Shown here in pieces: positions 1 through 5,558 of a stretch of DNA of 8,430 bases (within the stretch, counting starts at the first letter, position 1; every line of letters starts with the position of its first letter). Location: NCBI GenBank assembly GCA_045806665.1, contig JBJMIW010000112.1, positions 1 through 8,430 of the forward strand, written 5' to 3'. A program made the position numbers and the translations under genes. The DNA comes from Actinoallomurus sp045806665 (GTDB taxonomy: Bacteria > Actinomycetota > Actinomycetes > Streptosporangiales > Streptosporangiaceae). Below the pieces are notes generated by a model. It saw nothing but the letters and a program-made list of their open reading frames with translations, made no database searches and was not told the origin of the DNA.

Positions 1-34
1 ACAAACATACCATAAACGACTATCAACCCAACTC

Positions 35-979
35 CTAGGAGACGCCCTTCAGCGAGCCGGGGGCGGGGTTGTCCAGGTTCTTGCCGTTGGCGAGCTGCGC
101 GCCCGCCCAGACCGTCAGGTACCCCAGGTCGGTGGGGTTCCAGAGGACGACCTTGGCCATGGCCCCGCTCTTGACGTACTTCTCCATTGCCGTCGGGGTG
201 GCGATGCCGGTGGAGAAGACCTTGCCGGTCTTGCCGGTGTCGGCGATGGCCTGGGCGACGCCCGGCGCGGACGTGGTGCACTCGCCGACCAGACCCTTCA
301 GGTCCGGGTTGGCCGTCATCAGGTCTTTGGCGATACTCGCGGCCTTGTCCTGGTCCTCACCGGCGTATTTGACGCCCACCAGTGTCATGTTCGGGTACTT
401 CTGCTTGGTGTAGCTCTGCTGTTCCTTGATCCAGGTATTGAGGTTCTGCGCGGTGGGTCCGCAGGAGACGATGGCCCACTTGCCCTTGCCGCCGGTCTGC
501 GCCGCGAGGGAGTCGACCAGGGCGTCGCCGATGGCCTTGTCGGTCGCCTGCTGGACGAAGACCTGGCTGGAGCTGCCCGGAGCGTCGGTGTCGGACGTGT
601 ACACCTTGATCCCCGCCGCCTTGGCCCGCTGCAGGACCGGAGCGATGGCCGCCGGGTCGTCCGGAGCCACCGCGATCGCATCGACATGCTGAGAGATCAG
701 GGCGTCGACGGTCTGGATCTGCGCCGCCGAGTCGGCGGTCGAGGGGCCCTGGTAGATGAAGTTCACACCCAGGTCTTTGGCGGCCTGCTTGCCGCCTTCC
801 TGCATCGCCGTGAAGTAGGGGATACCGATCAGCTTCGGCACGAAGGCGATGCGCAGCGACTTGCCGCCCTTAGCCGCACCGCCGGAGCCACCGCTCGCGG
901 ACGGGCTACAGCCGGCCACAGCCGCGGCCACGAGGGCGACCGTACCCGCACTGACGATCCATGTGGGCATCTTCACCAT
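35..979 (-). CDS. Sugar-type ABC transporter substrate-binding lipoprotein (RhaS/LsrB-like), C-terminus apparently truncated
   Basis: Predicted extracytoplasmic binding protein that would deliver a sugar or AI-2-like ligand to an ABC importer. I chose the ATG at 979 because AGGAAAGG lies about 7 bases upstream; this gives 314 residues. Residues 1-24 are a lipoprotein signal with a hydrophobic core (residues 9-21) and lipobox VAGC, Cys24 being the lipidated residue. A Gly/Ser-rich linker follows (25-40). A periplasmic-binding-protein type 1 fold starts at SLRIAFVPK (41) and runs to the end, with the family's GIATP and NPTDLGYLT segments near 258 and 281. RhaS/LsrB proteins usually continue roughly 30 residues beyond the point where this one stops (after LKGVS). 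None of the three frames downstream restores that tail, and the sequence becomes AT-richer there. No permease or ATPase gene is visible. Ligand unknown; family assignment is from recalled family pattern, not from a search. Confidence 0.85.
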   Translation of the reverse strand: MVKMPTWIVSAGTVALVAAAVAGCSPSASGGSGGAAKGGKSLRIAFVPKLIGIPYFTAMQEGGKQAAKDLGVNFIYQGPSTADSAAQIQTVDALISQHVDAIAVAPDDPAAIAPVLQRAKAAGIKVYTSDTDAPGSSSQVFVQQATDKAIGDALVDSLAAQTGGKGKWAIVSCGPTAQNLNTWIKEQQSYTKQKYPNMTLVGVKYAGEDQDKAASIAKDLMTANPDLKGLVGECTTSAPGVAQAIADTGKTGKVFSTGIATPTAMEKYVKSGAMAKVVLWNPTDLGYLTVWAGAQLANGKNLDNPAPGSLKGVS

Positions 980-994
980 GAATACACCTTTCCT

Positions 995-1009
995 TCCGCC
1001 ACAGGCGGA
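995..1009 (-). promoter_or_regulatory. Leader hairpin abutting the binding-protein ribosome site
   Basis: TCCGCC and GGCGGA form a perfect 6-bp stem with a 3-base loop. On the minus-strand mRNA its 3' arm ends directly before AGGAAAGG, the ribosome site used by the ATG at 979. It could tune access to that site, but in DNA this rich in GC a chance origin is possible. Confidence 0.35.
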
Positions 1010-1026
1010 CGCGGTTATTTGTCGCA

Positions 1027-1045
1027 CGTCACACGGATGGTGACG
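1027..1045. promoter_or_regulatory. Candidate operator: inverted repeat upstream of the binding-protein gene
   Basis: CGTCAC and GTGACG are perfect 6-bp arms separated by 7 bases, lying 48-66 bases upstream of the ATG at 979. The position suits a repressor or activator site for a sugar-uptake gene. The regulator family cannot be named from the sequence, and no regulator gene is in the window. Confidence 0.35.
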
Positions 1046-1243
1046 AGTCTGTGGGGGTGCAACGCCGTCACCGAGGCCAGCGGTTCCCTACCGCCTCCTC
1101 GGCTGGCGGGGTCCGCACGCGGCAACGCATCGCCGTCCACCGGCGCAACGGAAGGTCGCGGAAGCCGACCACGCGCATGGCGCGGACCGTCCGTCGATCT
1201 CCCCGATCGCGTCACGGGTGGCCCGGAAATTCCCTGGGCCGGC

Positions 1244-1264
1244 GCTCACTACGATGCAGTGAGC
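1244..1264 (-). terminator. Possible terminator hairpin after the integrase gene
   Basis: GCTCACT and AGTGAGC form a perfect 7-bp stem with a 7-base loop, about 50 bases downstream of the integrase stop. There is no U-tract after it, so intrinsic termination is not assured. Because the structure is symmetrical it could instead be a protein-binding site. Confidence 0.35.
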
Positions 1265-1315
1265 CGCTGCGGCCGGGCCGGCTGGTGCTCCCCCGCCGGT
1301 GTCGGTGGGTCGGGG

Positions 1316-2476
1316 TCATCGTCGCGGCGGCGGCTGGTCGGCGGTCAGGGTGGTCCAGCGTTGCTGGAGCCGGTTCCGCAGGTTTTTTCGCATGGGTTCG
1401 GTGACGTGGCTGTAGACGCCGGCGATGCCGGGCATGCGGTGCCCCATCCGCTCGTATTTCAGGGCGTCTTCGATGCCGAGTTCGTCCAGGACGGTCTTGT
1501 GGTGGTGGCGCAGGCCGTGGAAGACCGCCCCGGGCAGGATGGGCGGCCATTCACGGTCCGGATCGCCGTCGCAGGCGGGGCGCCATAGGCGGCGGGCGAA
1601 GTTGGATCGCCGGTGCCAGTGCCCGTCCGGAGTGATGAACACCTGCGGATGGTCGTGGCCGTCGATGACCTCTTTAAGAAGGGCGGCGAGGAAGGGTGGC
1701 AGGTCGATGCGCCGGGCGGCGGCGGCGGTCTTGGGCGGGCCGAGCCACAGCCTCCCGCCAACCTCATGCAGGGAACCGGCCTCCGGATCGACTCGCAGAT
1801 AGCCCTGATCCAGGTGGCAGTTGGTCTTGGCCAGGCCGGTGATCTCACCCCACCGCATCCCGGTGAACGCCGCGGTGATCACCATGATCTGCGCCGGGCG
1901 CCCGCCGAGCAGGCCGATGCGGTCGGCGATGGCCTGGACCTGTTCGCTGGTGGGGATGGGGCGTTCGGCGGTCTGCCGGAGCGTGGTGTCCGGTTGGTGG
2001 CGGGTGCGGGGTTCGGCCATGCGCAGGCCCTGGATCGGGTTGATGGCGATCATCTGTTCCTCGACCGCCGCGGTCAGCAGCAACGACATCAAGGTGACGA
2101 TGCCGCGGACGCTGGCCAGGCTGTAGCGGGCCCGCAGGCCGATCGCCCACTGTTTGACCGCGCTGCGGCGGATCTGGTCCAAGGCCAGGCGCCCGAAGGC
2201 GGGCAGGATGTGGTGGTCGAGGTAATGGTCGTACTTGGCTTGGGCACTGGCGGCGACCAAGTGGGTTTTCCGCCATTGGCTCGCCCACTCGGCCAGGCTG
2301 GTCCGCGAATCGTGTGGGTCGATGAACGTTCCGCGGCGGTGGTCGGTGTCCAGGTCCTCGGCCGCGGCGAGGGCCTCGGTCTTGGTCCGATATTTGTCCG
2401 GTGTGGTGCGGACGACACCGTCGCCGTCGCGGTAGCGGACCCGGAACCACGGTCCGCGTCTTTCTGCCCAGGCCAT
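1316..2476 (-). CDS. int: Tyrosine recombinase / site-specific integrase
   Basis: Integrase catalysing strand exchange between an attachment site on a mobile element and one on the chromosome. Start ATG at 2476 is fixed by AAGGAG six bases upstream, giving 386 residues, a normal length for actinobacterial AICE or phage integrases. Residues about 5-55 resemble the arm-DNA-binding domain (WFRVRYRDGDG), about 60-150 the SAM-like core-binding domain, and 175-370 the catalytic domain. All catalytic residues are visible: Arg208 (TGMRWGE), Lys249 (GPPKTAA), His320 and Arg323 (HGLRH), His346 (MGHR) and nucleophile Tyr355 (VYSHV). No frameshift or stop interrupts it, so it is probably active. The excisionase-like gene lies 128 bases upstream on the same strand, and a tRNA-Lys 3' half (3184-3230) lies beyond that; together they form an int-xis-att module. 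The usual rep and tra genes of AICEs are not in the window. Confidence 0.95.
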   Translation of the reverse strand: MAWAERRGPWFRVRYRDGDGVVRTTPDKYRTKTEALAAAEDLDTDHRRGTFIDPHDSRTSLAEWASQWRKTHLVAASAQAKYDHYLDHHILPAFGRLALDQIRRSAVKQWAIGLRARYSLASVRGIVTLMSLLLTAAVEEQMIAINPIQGLRMAEPRTRHQPDTTLRQTAERPIPTSEQVQAIADRIGLLGGRPAQIMVITAAFTGMRWGEITGLAKTNCHLDQGYLRVDPEAGSLHEVGGRLWLGPPKTAAAARRIDLPPFLAALLKEVIDGHDHPQVFITPDGHWHRRSNFARRLWRPACDGDPDREWPPILPGAVFHGLRHHHKTVLDELGIEDALKYERMGHRMPGIAGVYSHVTEPMRKNLRNRLQQRWTTLTADQPPPRR

Positions 2477-2604
2477 GATGATCTCCTTACGTGCATGTGG
2501 GAATCGGGGTCGCGCCGCTGGTGGGGCGGCGCGGGTCGGGGTCATCACCGCTCAACTCCGGGTGGGTGCTCAAGTCGCACCCCGCTCCCCCGGGGGCGAA
2601 CCTG

Positions 2605-3003
2605 CTATCGGTGGCGGGGGCGCGGGGCCTGCTTACCGGTGGCGACGATCGCCTCCAGATCGGCGCGGGAGAACCGCAGATGCTTGCCCAAGAACGTGCA
2701 CGGAATCGCCCGGGCGGCGGCCTTGCGGCGCAGCCACGACGGCTTCACCCCAAGCAACCGCGCAGCCTCTTCCGGCGTGTACACCAGCCGCTCGTCCCGA
2801 AGGTCAGACGATGGGATCGCAGGCGCAGGTACCCCGGGACAGGTATTGGCGGACGCCGTGGACCGGCGCGCTCCTCCAGCGGCCTGCCGGTGTCCTGAGC
2901 GTGCGGAGTGCGGCCCTTGAGCGCCGGCTGGCCGGCGATCGGAGACAGGCCGAAGCGCCGGGTCGCGCTGCTCTTGCGGGGACCGATCGTGGGTGTTCGA
3001 CAT
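2605..3003 (-). CDS. Excisionase-like helix-turn-helix protein
   Basis: Small DNA-binding protein of the MerR-like HTH_17/excisionase type, expected to bend DNA near the attachment site and steer the integrase toward excision. With the ATG at 3003 it has 132 residues. The HTH domain is at the C-terminus (about 73-124): VYTPEEAARLLGVKPSWLRRKAAARAIP, then the typical wing LGKHLRFSRADLEAIV. The N-terminal 70 residues are Arg/Pro/Ser-rich and unlike the family, so the true start is uncertain: 3003 has only AGAAG nine bases upstream, while in-frame starts at 3027 (ATG) and 3096 (GTG) also exist and a later start near the HTH is possible. The gene precedes the integrase on the same strand, the usual xis-int order. 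The TAGGC repeats just upstream (3067-3126) are candidate binding sites for this protein or the integrase. HTH identification is firm; the start is not. Confidence 0.75.
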   Translation of the reverse strand: MSNTHDRSPQEQRDPALRPVSDRRPAGAQGPHSARSGHRQAAGGARRSTASANTCPGVPAPAIPSSDLRDERLVYTPEEAARLLGVKPSWLRRKAAARAIPCTFLGKHLRFSRADLEAIVATGKQAPRPRHR

Positions 3004-3066
3004 GACTGATGGCTTCTGCGCATCCATCCGTCCCGAACGGCACCCAACCAAGCCAACCCGGCCCCG

Positions 3067-3126
3067 TAGGCACTTCTTAGGCCCGCGGTTAGGCACGCCA
3101 CCCGACCCGTAGGCACGCCCTTAGGC
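3067..3126. repeat. Cluster of five TAGGC direct repeats between xis and the attachment site
   Basis: TAGGC occurs at 3067, 3078, 3090, 3110 and 3122 (spacings 11, 12, 20 and 12), mostly within TTAGGC or GTAGGCAC. A longer unit, CCCGTAGGCAC followed within a few bases by TTAGGC, is present twice (3063-3082 and 3107-3126). Spacing close to one helical turn, and a position 60-120 bases from the tRNA-derived attachment core, fit integrase arm-type or excisionase sites. This role is inferred. Confidence 0.6.
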
Positions 3127-3183
3127 AAGGCAAGCAACAAGCTGACAAGCACACCCCAGGGCTCAAGCACTGACGCCGGACCA

Positions 3184-3230
3184 GCGGACTCTTAATCCGC
3201 GGGTTCGGGGTTCAAGTCCCTGGCGGCGCA
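3184..3230 (+). other. Attachment site: 3' half of a tRNA-Lys(CTT) gene
   Basis: The sequence reads as a tRNA from the anticodon arm to the discriminator base. Anticodon stem GCGGA/TCCGC (3184-3188, 3196-3200) encloses loop CTCTTAA with anticodon CTT. Variable bases follow (3201-3205), then T-arm stem CGGGG/CCCTG around loop TTCAAGT (3206-3222), the 3' acceptor strand GCGGCGC (3223-3229) and A at 3230. The upstream bases (about 3157-3183) do not supply the matching acceptor strand GCGCCGC or a proper D-arm, so this is not a full tRNA gene. A displaced tRNA 3' half beside an int-xis pair is the classical attR/attL footprint of tRNA-targeting integrases. Encoded CCA is absent, as is common in actinobacteria. 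Confidence 0.8.
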
Positions 3231-3241
3231 CCCATCCTGAC

Positions 3242-3274
3242 CTGGGCGTTCTTGGTTGCACCGGGAGCGCCCAG
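3242..3274 (+). terminator. Hairpin just downstream of the tRNA-Lys 3' half
   Basis: CTGGGCGTTC (3242-3251) pairs with GAGCGCCCAG (3265-3274) over 10 bp with one G-U pair and a 13-base loop. It begins 12 bases after the tRNA discriminator base, where a tRNA terminator would be expected. No clear U-tract follows, though T-run TTT occurs a few bases later. Confidence 0.5.
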
Positions 3275-3790
3275 CGTCCGTTTAGAGGCAGTTTGGCGAC
3301 CGTGGTTGCTCCATGGCTGCTCGCGTGCCGTGATCTTGGTAAATCCGCCCCCGGCCACCACCGGAACGGCGCGCGCCACCACGACCGGCAGCCCCGCCCG
3401 CGAACCGGCAGGAGATCGCAGACACGCCGTCCGAGGCCGGCAGGCGACCAACCGACGCATCACCGCCCCCGGGCGCACATCCGGAAGGCTCTCCGGCCAG
3501 CGCAGACGGTCGCTACGGCGACACCGGAGGTTTCGATGATCACAGCCTCAGCCCGACGGCCTGATAGTGCCGCTACGGCCGTGTGACGGAGCTCCAGCAC
3601 GAGGGTAGGCAGATCCGCGAACGCGCGAACTAGGCGTATGCCGATGGACTGCGTACGATCTGCCCAAGCCAACAACCTCGAGCAGCGGCCGGAATCATGG
3701 CCTGTTGCCCTCGGTGCACAGCTTGGACAACAGCGATGACCTGCGACTTTCGAAATGTCCGAATCGACCCAGGCCCGCTACCTGCGGCTT

Positions 3791-3812
3791 CGAACCCGCG
3801 GATTAAAAGTCC
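3791..3812 (-). repeat. Inverted tRNA-Lys(TTT)-like anticodon-arm segment
   Basis: On the minus strand these 22 bases match plus-strand 3186-3207 at 21 positions; the single difference changes anticodon CTT to TTT. With two more upstream bases the segment forms an anticodon arm, GTGGA/TCCGC around loop CTTTTAA. The T-arm that should follow is missing or degenerate: GGGTTCGAA follows without the normal variable loop. No acceptor stem pairs around it. It is therefore a tRNA-derived fragment, not a functional tRNA, and may be another attachment-site remnant. Confidence 0.6.
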
Positions 3813-3873
3813 ACAGTAATCCGAGAATCCTCTACTCGGCGCCAATGGGAATTGTATTGCGCCGTATTTTGTA

Positions 3874-3889
3874 GTGCCAGTACGTGCCA
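3874..3889 (+). repeat. Pair of GTGCCA direct repeats
   Basis: GTGCCA occurs at 3874-3879 and 3884-3889, exactly 10 bases apart, some 62 bases from the inverted tRNA-like arm and within the least GC-rich part of the window. The layout resembles arm-type integrase sites near an attachment core. Two copies of a 6-mer is weak evidence alone. Confidence 0.35.
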
Positions 3890-3923
3890 TTTGATCCGCG
3901 TTCGCCGTCGCTCCTCCGGCGGA

Positions 3924-5274
3924 TCAGTCCAATGCCGTACCGGGTACTACCGGGCCGTACCGCGACGTACGAGCAACCACCGAGCACCCAACCCCGCCCG
4001 AACGTGTGCCGACACCTGCAGTGGTCACGTGACCGAAACCCTCGCCGGACTCGTCGTGGGCGAGCGTTGCGGGAGCTGGTGAGTGTGCCCGCATCGCACC
4101 CCCCCGAGCCTCGGAAGACATTGGTGCGCGTTGAGCAGCGAACTCGTCGGCTTCCACGCCCGCAGAGCTGGGTAGCGACAAGACCGCCGACTGCGCCGCG
4201 CGGGGCTCACGAGGGAGGGGTGTGGGTTCGGCCGGGTGCCGGTCCGTCCCGGGGATGGTTCGAGGGCGGCGGGGCGCTGTCGTCGGCCGGCTGCGACGGA
4301 CGCGCACCGCACCGGGATGTGCGCGCTCTTCGGGGTGCGTGCGGACGCGCAGCACGCTGGCGATCGCGGTGACGATGAGGATGAACAGTATGAGGGCGAG
4401 CGAGAGCGAGGTGGGGATCTTGGGCACGGTCTCGGTGACGTCCTCGTGCAGGAACAGCAGGATGAGTTTGACCCCGATAAGCGCCAGGATCAGCGATAGC
4501 CCGATGGCGAGGTAGACCAGGCGTTCCAGCAGCCCTTCGATGAGGAAGAACAGCGCGCGCAGGCCGAACAGAGCGAAGGCGTTCGCGGCGAACACGATGA
4601 ACGGTTCGCTGCTCACCCCGAACACTGCGGGGATGGAGTCCAGGGCGAACAGCAGGTCGGCGCTGCCGATGGCGACGAACACCAGCAGCACCGGGGTCAT
4701 CACCCTCCGCCCGTCCTCGACGGCGAGCATCCGGCCCCCGTGGTAGCCGGCGGCGACCGGCATGATCGATCGCGCCCGGCGCACCAGCCAAGTGTCCTCC
4801 ACGTCGGGTTCCTCGTCGCGGTGGCGGATCAATTGCACCGCCGTCCACAGCAGCACCAGACCGAACAGCAGGAAAGTGAAAGAGAACAGGCTGATCGCGG
4901 CCGCCCCGAGCGCGATGAACACCGCGCGCAGGCACACCGCGAACGCGATGCCATACAGCAGGATCTTGTGCCGGTACTCGGCCGGTACCGCGAAGCGGGT
5001 GAAGGTGATCGAGAAGATGAACAGATTGTCGACCGACAGGCTTTTTTCTCCACCACCCAGCCCGCGAAGTACTCAGTGCCCGCCTGCGCGCCCGCCACGG
5101 CCCACAGGGTCAGCCCGAACCCGACCGCGACCGCGATGTAGAACACCGACCACCCGGTGGCCTCGATCAGCCCGACGGCGTGCGGGCGGCGCACCGCCAC
5201 CAGGAGGTCGAACGTGAACAGCGCGACGATCAGGCGATCAACGCGACCCAGGCCTGCGCAGCGAAGCCGTTCAC
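3924..5274 (-). pseudogene. TerC-family integral membrane protein, broken by two frameshifts
   Basis: TerC/Alx-type membrane protein; relatives are implicated in tellurite resistance and manganese export. The likely start is GTG at 5274: AGGAGG lies nine bases upstream, and the reading VNGFAAQAWVALIA resembles a TerC first membrane helix. It hits TGA at 5230-5232; one extra base near 5233 would join it to LIVALFTFDLLVAVRRPHAVG, which runs in a second frame to GWVVEK. A second break falls in a run of six A on the coding strand (5042-5047). Beyond it a third frame gives SLSVDNLFIFSITF, then several membrane helices, and the conserved LFALDSIPAVFG motif near 4640. Both conserved acidic motifs (SVDN and ALDSIP) survive. 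After about 4340 the core ends and an Arg/Pro/Ser-rich tail of roughly 130 residues runs to the stop at 3924, unusual for the family. Either a decaying gene or sequencing indels; the family call is firm. Confidence 0.82.
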
Positions 5275-5283
5275 CCTCCACCA

Positions 5284-5289
5284 CCTCCT
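5284..5289 (-). promoter_or_regulatory. Ribosome binding site that sets the TerC-like start
   Basis: AGGAGG (within GAAGGAGGTG on the minus strand) stands nine bases before the GTG at 5274. It supports that GTG as the start over any start further upstream in the frame that happens to stay open, and so exposes the first frameshift at about 5233. Confidence 0.65.
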
Positions 5290-5322
5290 TCACCTGCCGT
5301 CCAGGCCGCTTCCCTGCGGTCG

Positions 5323-5350
5323 ATGTATTCCGTCTCCGGGGCGGATACAT
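5323..5350 (-). promoter_or_regulatory. Hairpin in the TerC-like leader
   Basis: ATGTATTCCG (5323-5332) and CGGATACAT (5342-5350) pair over nine bases with one bulged T and a 9-base loop, 49-76 bases upstream of the GTG. It could be an mRNA structure or an operator. No known riboswitch class is recognised. Confidence 0.35.
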
Positions 5351-5448
5351 GCCTACGGCACTGCGCTGGTTCGCTGGCTGCGACCTTGGCCGCTGGCGCG
5401 GTTGTCGGTTGTCGGTGTGGTGTGAAAGGACAAAGGCGACGGCCGGTG

Positions 5449-5458
5449 GAAGCGCTTC
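5449..5458. promoter_or_regulatory. GAAGCGCTTC palindrome, possible LacI-family operator
   Basis: A perfect 10-bp palindrome with central CG, the AAGCGCTT core typical of many LacI-family operators, lies in the intergenic space about 175 bases upstream of the TerC-like start. LacI-type control of a TerC gene would be unexpected, and no LacI-type regulator is present in the window. Confidence 0.3.
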
Positions 5459-5558
5459 GCCGCCCAGGGCTTCCGTGAGGCCTCCCCGCCCGAGCATTAC
5501 CGCAGAGAGTCTCGAGGTGGCTGAATACCGCACGAATGGATCGAATGCGATTTGCTGG

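Larger units (their letters stand above)
980..1315. other. Intergenic region between integrase end and binding-protein start
   Basis: About 335 bases without a credible gene. It holds three inverted repeats: a 6-bp hairpin next to the binding-protein ribosome site (995-1009), a CGTCAC/GTGACG pair (1027-1045) in the likely promoter area, and a 7-bp hairpin (1244-1264) downstream of the integrase. I searched by eye for a second copy of the tRNA-Lys attachment sequence here and saw none. Short open frames on either strand look like shadows: Arg/Pro-rich, without a ribosome site. Confidence 0.5.
3234..3923. other. Long non-coding stretch between the attachment site and the TerC-like gene
   Basis: About 690 bases without a gene I can support. 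Open frames on both strands are short, lack ribosome sites and give Arg/Pro-rich translations without recognisable domains. The stretch contains a 10-bp hairpin at 3242-3274, an inverted tRNA-Lys-like anticodon arm at 3791-3812 and a GTGCCA repeat pair at 3874-3889. Base composition is noticeably less GC-rich from about 3800 to 3895. If the element lies to the left of 3184, this is the native flank of the tRNA gene. Confidence 0.5.
5275..5558. other. Intergenic leader of the TerC-like gene
   Basis: About 284 bases between the phosphatase stop and the TerC-like start, with no credible gene. It contains a bulged hairpin (5323-5350) and a perfect 10-bp palindrome (5449-5458). TerC/Alx relatives are often preceded by the manganese-sensing yybP-ykoY riboswitch; I looked for its conserved GGGGAGUAG-like and distal elements and could not find a convincing match. 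Confidence 0.45.

Noticed and set aside
686..2920. Long plus-strand open frames antisense to the binding protein and integrase
   Set aside because: They are shadows of strong minus-strand genes, typical of GC-rich DNA, with low-complexity translations and no domains.
3184..3230. Functional tRNA-Lys gene
   Set aside because: No matching 5' acceptor strand or D-arm lies upstream, so only the 3' half is present.
3460..3890. Two minus-strand open frames of 71 and 86 codons in the gap before the TerC-like gene
   Set aside because: No ribosome sites, no recognisable domains, and the second runs through the tRNA-like segment.
4207..4935. Second long minus-strand frame inside the TerC-like gene
   Set aside because: It overlaps the frame carrying membrane helices and the ALDSIP motif, and its own translation is Arg/Pro-rich without structure.
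5275..5558. yybP-ykoY (manganese) riboswitch ahead of the TerC-like gene
   Set aside because: A GGGGAG stretch exists on the coding strand, but the flanking conserved bases and the distal conserved half are not present.
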